Of a stretch of DNA of 38,310 nt, positions 9,849 to 18,357 are shown piece after piece. Under the pieces are notes generated by a model. That model did no database searches. It saw only the letters and a list, made by a program, of their open reading frames with translations, and was not told where the DNA came from. Within the stretch, counting starts at the first letter, position 1. Each line of letters opens with the position of its first letter. The stretch is taken from NCBI GenBank assembly GCA_028696805.1, contig JAQVGI010000011.1:1-38310 (forward strand). The letters run 5' to 3'. The position numbers and the translations under genes are program-made. Origin of the DNA: Alphaproteobacteria bacterium (GTDB lineage Bacteria; Pseudomonadota; Alphaproteobacteria; CAAHEQ01; UBA3637).

Positions 9849-12197
9849 ATGCCGGTGAAACAATCGCGGTACGCGCTGAAAACGGAGCGGGTCTACCGGC
9901 CGTGCCGGCTGGGGGCGCAGCCGCGGCGGGCGGACGGCGCGCGGCGCGTCGTCGTCGGCCAGGACAGGGCGCTGGAAGCGCTCGCGTTCGGCCTGGATAT
10001 GGCCTCCAACGGCTACAACATTTTCTGTGTCGGCCCCAAGGGCGTCGGCCGGACGAGCCTGACGCTGGAATACGTGCGGTCCGCCGCGCGGGCGAAGCCG
10101 GCCCCCGACGACTGGTGCTTCGTCTTCAATTTCGAAATGCCGCACCAGCCGTATGCGATTCCTTTCGCGGCGGGGCAGGGGCGGATGTTCGAGCGCGACG
10201 CGCGGCGGATGGCGCAGACGATCAAGAAAGGCGTCCTGAAAGCATTCCACGACGACGCCTACGCCGTTCAGGCGCAGCGGATCGAGCGCGACTACGACCG
10301 CCGGAAAGAGGCGTATTTTTCCTATCTGGAGAAAAAGATCGCGACGCCGGAGGTCGGGCTGGTGCGCCTGCCGACCGGCGTGAGCGTCGCGCCGCGCAAG
10401 GCCGGCGCCGCGCTGGCATCCGAGCAGTTCAACGCGCTCCCCAAAGCCGAGCGGAAGCGCATGCTGGCGGCGCTGCACGCGGCGCAGGAAGCCCTGGCGG
10501 CGGCCGTCCGGAAGATGCCGGCGTTCGACGCGCTGCAACAGGCGGAGTTGGAGCAGATGAACAAGCGCATCGTGTCGGACATTCTGGACCGGGCGGCGGC
10601 GCCCGTCCGGAAGGCATACGGCGCAATCGCCGGCGTCGAGGACTATCTGTCCGGCGCGCGCGCGGCCGTTCTGAACCATATCGCGCTGCTGGCGCCCGGC
10701 GAATGGGACGACGCCGGGGCGGGGAGGCTGAACGATCTGTGGAGCCGGCTGCTCGCGCGCCTGTTCGTCGCGCACGCGCCGCAGGACGGCGCGCCGGTCG
10801 TCCATGTGAACCATCCGACGCTGTCCAACCTGCTGGGCAAGGTGGAGCGGACGCAGGCAAACGGATCGCTGATCGCGGATTTTTCGATGATCCGCCCGGG
10901 CGCGCTGCACCTGGCGAACGGCGGGTATCTGGTGATCGAGGCGCGGGACTTCCTGGACAACGCGGCGGCGTGGAACGCGCTGAAGCGGTGCCTGTTCGCG
11001 CATCAGATCAAGATGGAGACGGGCGTCGAGGACAACTCGATTTTCGGCGCCGTCGCGCAGGATCCGCTGCCGATTCCGCTCGATGTGAAAGTGGTTCTCA
11101 TCGGCGAGTTGGACTGGTATCACCGGCTGGCCGAAAAGGACGACGAATTCGCGGAATTGTTCAAGGTCCAGTCGTGGTTCGCGCCGCACATGCCGCGGAC
11201 GCCCGCCGGCGAGAGGGCCTACGCCCACATCCTGCGCCGGTTCGCGCGGGAGGCCGGCCTGCGGCCCCTGTCGCGGGAAGCGCTTGAACGGACGATCGAG
11301 CATGCCGCGCGGCTGGCGGGGCATCAGGACAGGCTGACGACCTATGTCGCGCATGTCCAGGATGTCCTGCGCGAGGCGGATGCGGTCGCCGCCGGCCGCC
11401 GGGGGGCGCGCATAGAGGCGCGGGATATCGCCGCGGTGTTCGACAGCCGCCGCCGCCGCGTCGGCGCGATTCAGGACGACCTGCTGTCGTCCATCAAGGC
11501 CGGCGTCGTGTCCATCTGCACGCGCGGCCGGGTCGTCGGCCAGGCCAACGCGCTGGTCGTCCACAATTACAGCAATTTTTCGTTCGGGCGCCCCAACCGC
11601 GTGACATGCCAGATCCGGCTCGGGCGCGGCAACATGGTCGACATTGAGCGCGAGGTGGCGCTGGGCGGCCCGCTGCACGCGAAGGGCGTTTTGATTTTAT
11701 CGGCGTTCCTGGCCGGCCGCTACACGCAGAACGCGCCGCTGGCGCTGGACGCCAGCCTGGCGCTGGAACAATCGTATAACGAAATCGACGGCGATTCGGC
11801 GTCGCTGGCCGAGCTGTGCTGCCTGCTGTCGGCGATCGGCGGCATCCCGCTGAACCAGGGTATCGCGCTGACGGGCTCCGTCAACCAGCTGGGCGAGGTT
11901 CAGGCCGTCGGCGCCGTGGCGGACAAGATCGAGGGGTATTTCGACGTTTGCCGGACGCAGGGGCTGGCCGGCTGTCCGGGCGTCGTGATTCCGGCGGCGA
12001 CCGCGCGCCAGCTGATGCTGGCCGCGCGCGTCCGCGACGCCATCCGGCAGGGGAAATTCGCCGTCTACGCCGTGCGCACGATCGACGAGGCGATGGAGGT
12101 GCTCGGCGGGCTGAAACGGGCGGAGATGGACAAAAAGGTCGCCGCGCGCCTGGCCCGGATGGCGCGGGACGCCAAAGAGTTCGGCCTGTTCAAATAA
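9849..12197 (+). CDS. Lon-related ATP-dependent serine protease
   Basis: This 782-residue protein belongs to the Lon-related family with an AAA module interrupted by a long helical insert (the type represented by E. coli YcbZ/LonH), not to canonical Lon. Walker A is GPKGVGRTS at 62-70. Residues about 125-290 form the charged helical insertion. IRPGALHLANGGYLVIEARD is the Walker B region. The S16 peptidase domain ends the protein, with catalytic Ser650 in the GDSAS motif and Lys693 in ADKIEG. The 43-residue spacing is the same as in E. coli Lon. The N-terminal Lon substrate-binding domain is absent. The start follows GGGAGGG. It is divergent from dnaN and convergent with rne. Substrates cannot be read from the sequence. 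Confidence 0.9.
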   Translation: MPVKQSRYALKTERVYRPCRLGAQPRRADGARRVVVGQDRALEALAFGLDMASNGYNIFCVGPKGVGRTSLTLEYVRSAARAKPAPDDWCFVFNFEMPHQPYAIPFAAGQGRMFERDARRMAQTIKKGVLKAFHDDAYAVQAQRIERDYDRRKEAYFSYLEKKIATPEVGLVRLPTGVSVAPRKAGAALASEQFNALPKAERKRMLAALHAAQEALAAAVRKMPAFDALQQAELEQMNKRIVSDILDRAAAPVRKAYGAIAGVEDYLSGARAAVLNHIALLAPGEWDDAGAGRLNDLWSRLLARLFVAHAPQDGAPVVHVNHPTLSNLLGKVERTQANGSLIADFSMIRPGALHLANGGYLVIEARDFLDNAAAWNALKRCLFAHQIKMETGVEDNSIFGAVAQDPLPIPLDVKVVLIGELDWYHRLAEKDDEFAELFKVQSWFAPHMPRTPAGERAYAHILRRFAREAGLRPLSREALERTIEHAARLAGHQDRLTTYVAHVQDVLREADAVAAGRRGARIEARDIAAVFDSRRRRVGAIQDDLLSSIKAGVVSICTRGRVVGQANALVVHNYSNFSFGRPNRVTCQIRLGRGNMVDIEREVALGGPLHAKGVLILSAFLAGRYTQNAPLALDASLALEQSYNEIDGDSASLAELCCLLSAIGGIPLNQGIALTGSVNQLGEVQAVGAVADKIEGYFDVCRTQGLAGCPGVVIPAATARQLMLAARVRDAIRQGKFAVYAVRTIDEAMEVLGGLKRAEMDKKVAARLARMARDAKEFGLFK

Positions 12198-12225
12198 AAA
12201 ACGCCGCGGCGATGCGGCGTTTTTT
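12196..12225. terminator. Bidirectional terminator between the Lon-like gene and rne
   Basis: A stem ACGCCGC/GCGGCGT (12201-12207 with 12214-12220, 6-base loop) is flanked by an A tract on the left and a T tract on the right. It can therefore stop transcripts arriving from either convergent gene. Confidence 0.88.
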
Positions 12226-12237
12226 TTCGAGCGGCGG

Positions 12238-14262
12238 TTATTCCACCAGCTTGTTCCACCAGCCTTTTTTCTTCGGCGCCGGCTCCGTCTTTTCGGGGAT
12301 GGGCTCCGGTCTGGCCACGGGCACCGGCTGCGGCGCCGGTGCGGCCTCCGTCAGAGCCGCCTGTTCGACGACTTTGAAGGCCGGCTGCTCCGTCTGCGGT
12401 TGCGGCTGGGCGGCGCCCGTCTGATCCGCTTGCGCGCGCTGCTCCTCGTGCCGGCGGCGCTTCCATTCGCGGCGGCGCTGGTTGCGGGATTTGGGCTTGT
12501 CCTCCGGCGCTCCGGCTTCGGCCGGCTGTCCGTTTTTGTCCTTGTCCGCCGGCTTGTCCGTCGGCTTGTCGGCCGCCCTGCCCCCCCTTTGGGAGCGGCC
12601 GTCGCGCTTGGGCATCTGGAATTGCGCCAGCTGGATCTGGGACTTGTCGCCGTTGTCGCGGATGCGCTCCAAGATGTAATCCGACGGCTTGAGCAGGGTG
12701 TTGTTGGCGACGATCTGGATCGAAACGGCGTATTTCTTTTCCAGGGCCAGCAGGTATTCCTTTTTATTGTTCAGCACGTAGTTGGCCACGGCCGACTGGA
12801 CGGAGACGACCAGCGCCGTGTTCGGGAACTGGATGCCGGCCTCTTCCAGGATGTGCAGCACGTTCATCGCGCACGATTCGACGGAGCGCACCCATCCGCG
12901 GCCGCCGCAGTGCGGGCAGGGCCTGTAGCTGCTTTCCAGGAAGCTGGAATGCAGCCGCTGGCGCGACATCTCCATCAGGCCGAATCCGGAAATCCGGCCG
13001 ACCTGGATGCGCGCGCGGTCCTGTTTGAGCGCCTCTTTCAGGCGCCGCTCGACGGCGGCGTTGTTCCGGGATTCGTCCATGTCGATGAAGTCGATGACGA
13101 TCAGCCCCGCCAGGTCGCGCAGCCGCAGCTGGCGCGCGAGCTCGTCGCAGGTTTCCAGGTTGATGCGCAGCGCCGTTTCCTCGATGTCGTGCTCGCGTGT
13201 GGCGCGGCCGGAGTTGACGTCGACGGCGACCAACGCCTCGGTCTGGTCGATCACCAGATACCCGCCCGAGCGCAGCTGGACCGTGTTGGTGTGGAGCGCT
13301 TCCAGCTGGGGCTCGACGTGCTCCTCCTGGAACAGAGTCGTCTTGCCCTTGTAGGGCTTGATTTTCTTGACCTGGTTCGGCATCAGCAGCTTGACGAAGT
13401 CGCGGATCGCCTTGAAGACGGATTCGTCGCCGTCGACGACGACCTCGCCGATGTCCGGCGTGAACGCGTCGCGCAGCGAGCGCTTGATGATGTTGCCTTC
13501 CTCGTGTATCAGCTTCGGCGCGATGGATTCCAGCGTCTCGGCGCGGATCTTCATCCACGTCTTGATCAGGTAGTCGTAGTCGCGCTTAACTTCGGATTTG
13601 GTCTTCCCCTGTCCGGCGGTGCGGACGATGACGCTCATGCCCTTGGGAATCGGCAGCTTGTCGACGATGTCGCGCAGCGACTTCCTGTCCGCCGAGCTGT
13701 TGATCTTGCGCGACACGCCGCCGCCGTTGCCGTTGTTCGGCATCAGGACGCTGTATCTGCCCGCCAGCGACAGGTAGGTCGTCAGCGCCGCGCCCTTGCT
13801 GCCGCGCTCCTCCTTGACGACCTGGATCAGCATGACCTGGCCGGCGCGGATGACTTCCTGAATCTTGTATTTGCGGAAAAAGTTCGGGCGGACGCGCGCG
13901 ACATCCTCGGTTTCGGATTCGCTGACGACCTCGACATCGTCTTTGGCCGGGCGCGCGGGCGCGTCGTCGCCCTTGTCAGACGACAGGCTTTCTTTCAGCG
14001 CCTCGCGGTCGGCGACGGGTATCTGGTAATAATCCGGATGGATTTCGTCGAACGCCAGGAAGCCGTGGCGGTTGCCGCCGTAATCCACGAAGCACGCCTG
14101 CAATGACGGCTCGACACGGACGACCTTGGCCAGATAGATATTCCCTTTGATTTGTTTTTTGGTCGAGGTGTCGACGTCGAACTCTTCTAATCTCCCCTGA
14201 TCCAAAACGGCAACGCGCATCTCTTCGGGATGCGTTGCATCGATAAGCATTTTTCGCGACAT
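12238..14262 (-). CDS. rne: Ribonuclease E/G family endoribonuclease
   Basis: RNase E initiates mRNA decay and processes rRNA and tRNA precursors by cutting single-stranded AU-rich RNA. The 674-residue protein starts MSRKMLIDATHPEEMRVAV. It has an S1 region (about 35-185, with an acidic linker inserted near 90-120), then the catalytic DNase I-like domain with metal-binding Asp348 (VDVNSGR) and Asp391 (IDFIDMD). Their 43-residue spacing matches Asp303/Asp346 of E. coli. The zinc-link CPHC cysteines are at 449 and 452. After about residue 560 comes a short, low-complexity basic and Pro/Ala-rich tail ending GWWNKLVE. It is far shorter than the E. coli degradosome scaffold but retains an Arg-rich RNA-binding stretch (QRRREWKRRRHEEQR). 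Confidence 0.95.
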   Translation of the reverse strand: MSRKMLIDATHPEEMRVAVLDQGRLEEFDVDTSTKKQIKGNIYLAKVVRVEPSLQACFVDYGGNRHGFLAFDEIHPDYYQIPVADREALKESLSSDKGDDAPARPAKDDVEVVSESETEDVARVRPNFFRKYKIQEVIRAGQVMLIQVVKEERGSKGAALTTYLSLAGRYSVLMPNNGNGGGVSRKINSSADRKSLRDIVDKLPIPKGMSVIVRTAGQGKTKSEVKRDYDYLIKTWMKIRAETLESIAPKLIHEEGNIIKRSLRDAFTPDIGEVVVDGDESVFKAIRDFVKLLMPNQVKKIKPYKGKTTLFQEEHVEPQLEALHTNTVQLRSGGYLVIDQTEALVAVDVNSGRATREHDIEETALRINLETCDELARQLRLRDLAGLIVIDFIDMDESRNNAAVERRLKEALKQDRARIQVGRISGFGLMEMSRQRLHSSFLESSYRPCPHCGGRGWVRSVESCAMNVLHILEEAGIQFPNTALVVSVQSAVANYVLNNKKEYLLALEKKYAVSIQIVANNTLLKPSDYILERIRDNGDKSQIQLAQFQMPKRDGRSQRGGRAADKPTDKPADKDKNGQPAEAGAPEDKPKSRNQRRREWKRRRHEEQRAQADQTGAAQPQPQTEQPAFKVVEQAALTEAAPAPQPVPVARPEPIPEKTEPAPKKKGWWNKLVE

Positions 14263-14401
14263 AAAAACTCCATTAAATAATAAACAGGCAACACCATCCC
14301 CCTCGCGAGGGCGTCAGACGGGAAGTGAAGGGTCAAAAAACGATTTGTCATGCTTCCGCTTTGTGTTGTCAAAAATAGTTGTGCGCAACTTTTGGGTTGC
14401 T
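14263..14401 (-). promoter_or_regulatory. Long 5' leader of rne
   Basis: If the rne promoter at 14436-14408 is correct, the transcript has a leader of about 138 bases. It contains a small hairpin near its 5' end (GCAAC/GTTGC, 14399-14384) and a 12-base perfect palindrome CCCTCGCGAGGG at 14300-14311. In E. coli, RNase E controls its own mRNA through a structured 5' leader; similar control here is inference. Confidence 0.4.
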
Positions 14402-14407
14402 TTTCAC

Positions 14408-14436
14408 ATTATACTCGTTTACAATGGAATAAGCAA
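14408..14436 (-). promoter_or_regulatory. Candidate sigma-70 promoter for rne
   Basis: On the minus strand, TTGCTT (14436-14431) is 17 bases from a perfect TATAAT (14413-14408). The same A/T block read on the plus strand gives TATACT (14410-14415), a possible -10 for the divergent amidase gene, so the two promoters may overlap. Confidence 0.6.
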
Positions 14437-14466
14437 GTTTTTTTTATCCGCCGCATGAAGAATTCA

Positions 14467-15630
14467 ATGGACAAACGATTTTTATCGCCGATTGTTTTTT
14501 TATTTTTCCTTTTGTTTTCAACGGGCTGTTTTGCAAGCACGATCCAGGGCCTGCGCATGAGCGCGGATGCGGCCGGCACGACGCGGTTCGTCGCGGATTT
14601 GAGCGGCAAGACGGATGTCAAGGTTTTCCGGCTGTTCAAGCCGTCCCGGCTGGTGGTCGATTTCAAGGACAGCGCTTTTGCCCGGGCGGCGGCCGAGGCG
14701 CCCTGTCCGGCGGCCGGCGTGATACAGGGGTGGCGGACGGGCGCGCCCGACAAGAAAACGGCGCGGATCGTTCTGGATCTGGCGGCGGAGGGCAGCATAA
14801 CCGAGCGGCATTTCCTGCTGCCGGCGCAAAACGGCGCGCCGTGGCGGTTCGTCATGGACATCGCGACGCGGGAGGGCGTCCTGGATCCCGCCCCGCGGGG
14901 AATCGTCCCCGTGCCGAAGGCTCCGCCGGCCGGACTGCGGCCGTTCCAGGTGCGCAAGACGATCGTCCTGGATCCCGGGCACGGCGGGCAGGATCCCGGC
15001 GCGATCTCGCGCTCCGGCAAGTATGAGAAGCACATCACGCTGAAAATGGCGCTGGAAACGAAAAAGCTGCTGGAAAAAGCCGGATACAAGGTCGTCCTGA
15101 CGCGCTCCAAGGACACATTCGTCCCGCTGCGCGAACGCATCCGGCGCGCGTTCGAGGCGAAGGCAGACCTGTTCGTCTCGCTGCATGCCGACAGCACATC
15201 CAACCGGTCGGCGCGCGGGCTGTCCGTCTACACGATTTCCGAGCGCGCCTCGGACCAGGAGGCCGCCGAGCTGGCCGAGCGGGAAAACAAGGCCGACATC
15301 CTGTTCGGCGTCGATCTGGGCGAGTATCATCCGGATGTCGGCAACATCCTGCTGGATTTGTCCAAAAAGCAGGCGATGGACCAATCGGCGCAATACGCGA
15401 AGCATCTGGTCCGCGAAATGCGCAAGGAGGTCGCGCTGATCCCGAACGCGCACCGATTCGCCGGGTTCGTCGTCCTGAAATCGCCGAGCATTCCATCCGT
15501 GCTGGTCGAGCTGGGATACCTGTCCAACGCGCGGGAGGACAAGCTGCTGCAAAAGCAGTCGTACCGGCACGAGCTGGGCAAAGCTCTTCTCCGGGCGACG
15601 GACGCTTATTTCAAGGAAACGGGATATTGA
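14467..15630 (+). CDS. amiC: Periplasmic N-acetylmuramoyl-L-alanine amidase (AMIN + Amidase_3)
   Basis: This zinc amidase cleaves the bond between muramic acid and the stem peptide, typically at the septum for daughter-cell separation. The chosen ATG (14467) follows GAAGAA and gives a 387-residue precursor starting MDKRFLSPIVFLFFLLFSTG, a signal peptide. An upstream ATG at 14455 has no ribosome binding site. An AMIN targeting domain (about 25-145) precedes the catalytic domain. Zinc ligands are His172 (DPGHGG), Glu187 (KYEKHI) and His240 (SLHAD); catalytic Glu348 lies in LVELGYLSN. The regulatory helix segment seen in AmiA-C (about 255-295, rich in Glu and Ala) is present, consistent with activation by an EnvC/NlpD-type partner. 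The symbol is used for the family; AmiA, B or C cannot be distinguished here. Confidence 0.92.
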   Translation: MDKRFLSPIVFLFFLLFSTGCFASTIQGLRMSADAAGTTRFVADLSGKTDVKVFRLFKPSRLVVDFKDSAFARAAAEAPCPAAGVIQGWRTGAPDKKTARIVLDLAAEGSITERHFLLPAQNGAPWRFVMDIATREGVLDPAPRGIVPVPKAPPAGLRPFQVRKTIVLDPGHGGQDPGAISRSGKYEKHITLKMALETKKLLEKAGYKVVLTRSKDTFVPLRERIRRAFEAKADLFVSLHADSTSNRSARGLSVYTISERASDQEAAELAERENKADILFGVDLGEYHPDVGNILLDLSKKQAMDQSAQYAKHLVREMRKEVALIPNAHRFAGFVVLKSPSIPSVLVELGYLSNAREDKLLQKQSYRHELGKALLRATDAYFKETGY

Positions 15631-15642
15631 GCCGGAGCGGGC

Positions 15643-16188
15643 CTACGCCTTCGGCGCGACCAGCATGCCCATCTGGCGCCCTTCCATTTTCGGGGCGAAC
15701 TCCACTTTGGCGATGTCGTCCAGGTCGGCCTGCGCGCGGCGCAGGACGGCCATTCCCAGGTCTATGTAGGACATCTCGCGCCCGCGGAAACGCAAGGTGA
15801 AGCGCACCTTGTCCCCGTCTTCCAGGAACTCCCGCGCGTGGCGGACCTTGACCTGGTAGTCGTTGGCGCCGATGTTCGGCGTGAATTTGATTTCCTTGAT
15901 GTCGATCGTCTTCTGCTTTTTCTTCTGCTCTTTGGTGCGCTTTTGCAGCTCGTAGCGGTATTTGCCGGCGTCCATGATCTTGCAGACCGGAAACTCGCCC
16001 GAGGAGATTTCGATCAAATCCAGCCCTTCGTCCGCCGCGCGGCGGATGGCCTCGCGCGTCGGGATAATGCCGAAATTTTCGCCGGTGGATAGGATAAGGC
16101 GGACCTGCGCGCTCGTAATCTGCGTGTTGACCCTGGGTTCGTCCCGGCCGCCGGACGAGGGGGCATTCTGAAAACTTGGAATAGGCAT
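15643..16188 (-). CDS. infC: Translation initiation factor IF-3
   Basis: IF-3 binds the 30S subunit, prevents premature 50S joining and proofreads start codon and initiator tRNA. The 181 residues have the standard two-domain form: the N-domain starts after a short Ser/Gly tail (VNTQITSAQVRLI ... GIIPTREAI), a Lys-rich helical linker (LQKRTKEQKKKQKTIDIKEI) follows, then the C-domain with HAREFLEDGDKVRFTLRFRGRE. The start here is ATG after AAGGAG, not the rare AUU used for autoregulation in E. coli. The usual downstream partners rpmI and rplT are missing; the amidase gene converges 12 bases away. Confidence 0.96.
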   Translation of the reverse strand: MPIPSFQNAPSSGGRDEPRVNTQITSAQVRLILSTGENFGIIPTREAIRRAADEGLDLIEISSGEFPVCKIMDAGKYRYELQKRTKEQKKKQKTIDIKEIKFTPNIGANDYQVKVRHAREFLEDGDKVRFTLRFRGREMSYIDLGMAVLRRAQADLDDIAKVEFAPKMEGRQMGMLVAPKA

Positions 16189-16217
16189 TTCTCCTTCGAT
16201 GGTTGATAACGGACTCT

Positions 16218-16246
16218 ATTTTAGTGTTTTTTTATGTGACAATCAA
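16218..16246 (-). promoter_or_regulatory. Candidate sigma-70 promoter for infC
   Basis: On the minus strand, TTGATT (16246-16241) and TAAAAT (16223-16218) are separated by 17 bases, about 30 bases before the infC ATG. Confidence 0.6.
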
Positions 16247-16264
16247 GTTTTTTTTTGATAAAAT
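16236..16264 (+). promoter_or_regulatory. Candidate promoter for the DsbD-like gene, leaderless spacing
   Basis: GTGACA (16236-16241) and TAAAAT (16259-16264) are separated by 17 bases. The ATG follows the -10 by only 6 bases and has no Shine-Dalgarno, so transcription would begin at or next to the start codon. It overlaps the infC promoter on the other strand. Confidence 0.5.
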
Positions 16265-16270
16265 GAAAAG

Positions 16271-17851
16271 ATGAGATATTTTTGGACGATGATCGGGTGG
16301 GCGGCGGCGGTGTTGTTTTCGCCCGCGTGCGGGGCCGAATCGCCGCTGAATTTCCTGCGGCAGGGCAATCCGTTCGACGACGGCTACGGCGCAGGCGCGT
16401 GGGTTTCCGGCGATTTCGGGCGCGCGCGGCTGGTGTCGTGCCTGTCCGGCGTGCGGGACGAAGCGCTGGCGACGCTGGGGGTTCAGGTTCAGCCGGCGGA
16501 CGGCTGGCGCGCCGTCCGGATTACCTCGGGGCGGGAGGCCGCGGCGCTGCATCCGCTGATCCAGATGAACGCGGACGAGGCGTATTACCCGATTCTGATG
16601 CCGGTGCCGGACAACCGCGCGCCGATGGAGGCGTCCGCGCGGGTCGTGTTGGAGCGCGCCGGCCAGCTGCGGGAGATTTCCGTCGCGCTGACGCTGCCCG
16701 AAACGCACCATTATGCGACGGCGTATTGCGCGCCGCTGATGGCGCACATGCAGTATGTGCCGCTGCCGGCGGACAAAGCCGACGTGCGGGCGCGCATGCG
16801 GCCGGCGGAATCGGGCGTGCAGCTGCTGCTGACATTTCCGCAGAAAACGCGCGTGCGGGACATCCGGCTGGGGGATGAGCCCGTCCGACTCCTCAGCCGC
16901 CAGCAGACGCCGCGCCAGATGCTGGCGACGCTGGCCGTTGCGCCGGCCGATATGGAAACGCAGCCGCTGCATGTCTACACGACGCGCGGCATTTTCGACG
17001 TCCGGCCCGTTGTGTCCGAATCGCCTCTGATAGTGTCGCAGCCCGTTTCGATTCCGCGCGCGCTGCTCGGCGGGCTTTTATTGCTTCTGATGAGCCCTTA
17101 TTTTTTGATGATTTTAATGTCGGCGGCGGATAAGAACCTTGTGCCCAAAATCCGCGCGTCTATCCGATTTTTGATTCCGGTGTGCGCGGCCGGCATTGTC
17201 GGATTTGCCGCGACATCCCGCGTTTTCGATCCGATTCAGCTGCTGCCCGGGATATGGATTCCGATTGCGCTGGCCGGACTGGCGCTGCTGATTCGTCCGC
17301 GGTTCGTCTGGGGAGCGGCGCTGGCGGCATTCGTCGTCGCGCCGAAGCCGTATCTGGCGTTTGTCGCGGCGGCGGACACGGCGCTTTGGGAGCGCTTGAT
17401 TCTCGGGGCGTTCTGGGGGCTGTGCCTGCTGCTGCCGCTGTGGGGCGTTCGGACATACGCCCGGCCGCTGGCGCGCCGCATCAAAAAAATACAGAAGGCG
17501 AATCCGATGAGCTGGCGCGCGCTGGCCAGCCTGCCGGCGGCGCTGCTGCTCGGGTGGATGGTGGTCGCGGCGGCGGCGCGGCAGGCCGTCTATCGCGCCG
17601 AAAGCCCCGCCGAAGCCGTCATCGTTTCCGTCGATGCGCGGCTGTGTTTGAGCTGCGTTCTGCCGCGGCTGTTCCGACCGGCGGCGCATTTCGCGCAGGC
17701 GCATGTGTTGCAGGATTCGGCGGAGGGCAGGCGGCTGTCCGCGCAATTCGGCCAGCGCGCGCCGTTCCACATCGTTCGCACTCCTGGGCGGGAGGCCGTT
17801 CTGCCCGCCGGATCGTCCCGGCTGGATTGGATACGGGCGCTACGCGACTGA
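16271..17851 (+). CDS. Degenerate DsbD/ScsB-like membrane protein lacking the expected membrane cysteines
   Basis: DsbD/ScsB proteins pass electrons from cytoplasmic thioredoxin to the periplasm through three cysteine pairs. By eye this 526-residue protein has the same order. A signal peptide (1-22) is followed by a ScsB-type periplasmic domain (about 48-250; GVQVQPADGWRAVRI and ARVVLERAGQLREISVALTLP align with it). Membrane helices span about 260-440, and a small C-terminal thioredoxin-like domain about 445-526 carries CLSC at 459-462 (compare DWCxxC). What is missing is striking. The first helix reads LLGGLLLLLMSPYFLMIL where the family has LMPC, and the later one reads VVAPKPYLAF where the family has ATPC. 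The periplasmic YLVC..C pair is also replaced. It therefore cannot perform the standard relay through those sites. The start probably lies on a leaderless mRNA. Its 3' end overlaps rnhA by 12 bases tail to tail. The homology is my alignment, not a search. Confidence 0.6.
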   Translation: MRYFWTMIGWAAAVLFSPACGAESPLNFLRQGNPFDDGYGAGAWVSGDFGRARLVSCLSGVRDEALATLGVQVQPADGWRAVRITSGREAAALHPLIQMNADEAYYPILMPVPDNRAPMEASARVVLERAGQLREISVALTLPETHHYATAYCAPLMAHMQYVPLPADKADVRARMRPAESGVQLLLTFPQKTRVRDIRLGDEPVRLLSRQQTPRQMLATLAVAPADMETQPLHVYTTRGIFDVRPVVSESPLIVSQPVSIPRALLGGLLLLLMSPYFLMILMSAADKNLVPKIRASIRFLIPVCAAGIVGFAATSRVFDPIQLLPGIWIPIALAGLALLIRPRFVWGAALAAFVVAPKPYLAFVAAADTALWERLILGAFWGLCLLLPLWGVRTYARPLARRIKKIQKANPMSWRALASLPAALLLGWMVVAAAARQAVYRAESPAEAVIVSVDARLCLSCVLPRLFRPAAHFAQAHVLQDSAEGRRLSAQFGQRAPFHIVRTPGREAVLPAGSSRLDWIRALRD

Positions 17852-18274
17852 ATCCCGCTGAACGCAGGCCAGCTGATCGACCAGCTCGTTCTGCGGATGC
17901 CCCGCGTGCCCCTTGACCCAGATCCATTCGATGCGGTGGCGGGACAGCAGCGCGTCCAGCTCCTGCCACAATTCCAGATTTGCGACGGGCTTTTTATCCG
18001 CTTTTTTCCAGCCGCGCTTTTTCCAGCCGGCCAGATACGACGCCGCGCCGTCCAGGACATATCTGCTGTCGGTGTGTATCGTGACGGCGCAGGGTTCTTT
18101 CAGCGCCTGCAGCCCGCGGATGACGGCCGTCAGCTCCATCCGGTTGTTCGTCGTGGCCGCGTCGGGGCCGGCCAGCGTCTTCGTCCGGCCGCCGCAATCC
18201 AGCAGGCAGGCCCACCCGCCGGGGCCCGGATTGCCCGCGCATGCGCCGTCCGTATAAAGGTTGATTTGCTTCAT
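17840..18274 (-). CDS. rnhA: Ribonuclease HI
   Basis: RNase HI cuts the RNA strand of RNA-DNA hybrids during primer removal and R-loop clearance. The 144-residue protein carries all four catalytic acids in their motifs: Asp in YTDGACAGNPGPGGW, Glu in NNRMELTAVI, Asp in IHTDSRYV and Asp in NELVDQLA. The basic handle region KKRGWKKADKKP is present, and the length is normal apart from a slightly short C-terminus. The ATG has no Shine-Dalgarno and lies 6 bases after TATACT (minus strand 18286-18281), which suggests a leaderless transcript divergent from ctrA. Confidence 0.95.
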   Translation of the reverse strand: MKQINLYTDGACAGNPGPGGWACLLDCGGRTKTLAGPDAATTNNRMELTAVIRGLQALKEPCAVTIHTDSRYVLDGAASYLAGWKKRGWKKADKKPVANLELWQELDALLSRHRIEWIWVKGHAGHPQNELVDQLACVQRDSVA

Positions 18275-18328
18275 CGCCGCAGTATAAAATAAAAGGACGC
18301 AAAAAGAAATAAGAAAGTATCATTTTGC

Positions 18329-18357
18329 TTGCAATGTCTAAAAAATTAACATATTAT
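18329..18357 (+). promoter_or_regulatory. ctrA promoter
   Basis: TTGCAA (18329-18334) and TATTAT (18352-18357) are separated by 17 bases, about 39 bases before the ctrA ATG. The -10 lies inside the CtrA box. Confidence 0.6.

Noticed and set aside
9660-11678. A 672-codon frame antisense to the Lon-like protease reaching into the dnaN leader
   Set aside because: Shadow of the protease; the Walker and Ser/Lys motifs are on the plus strand.
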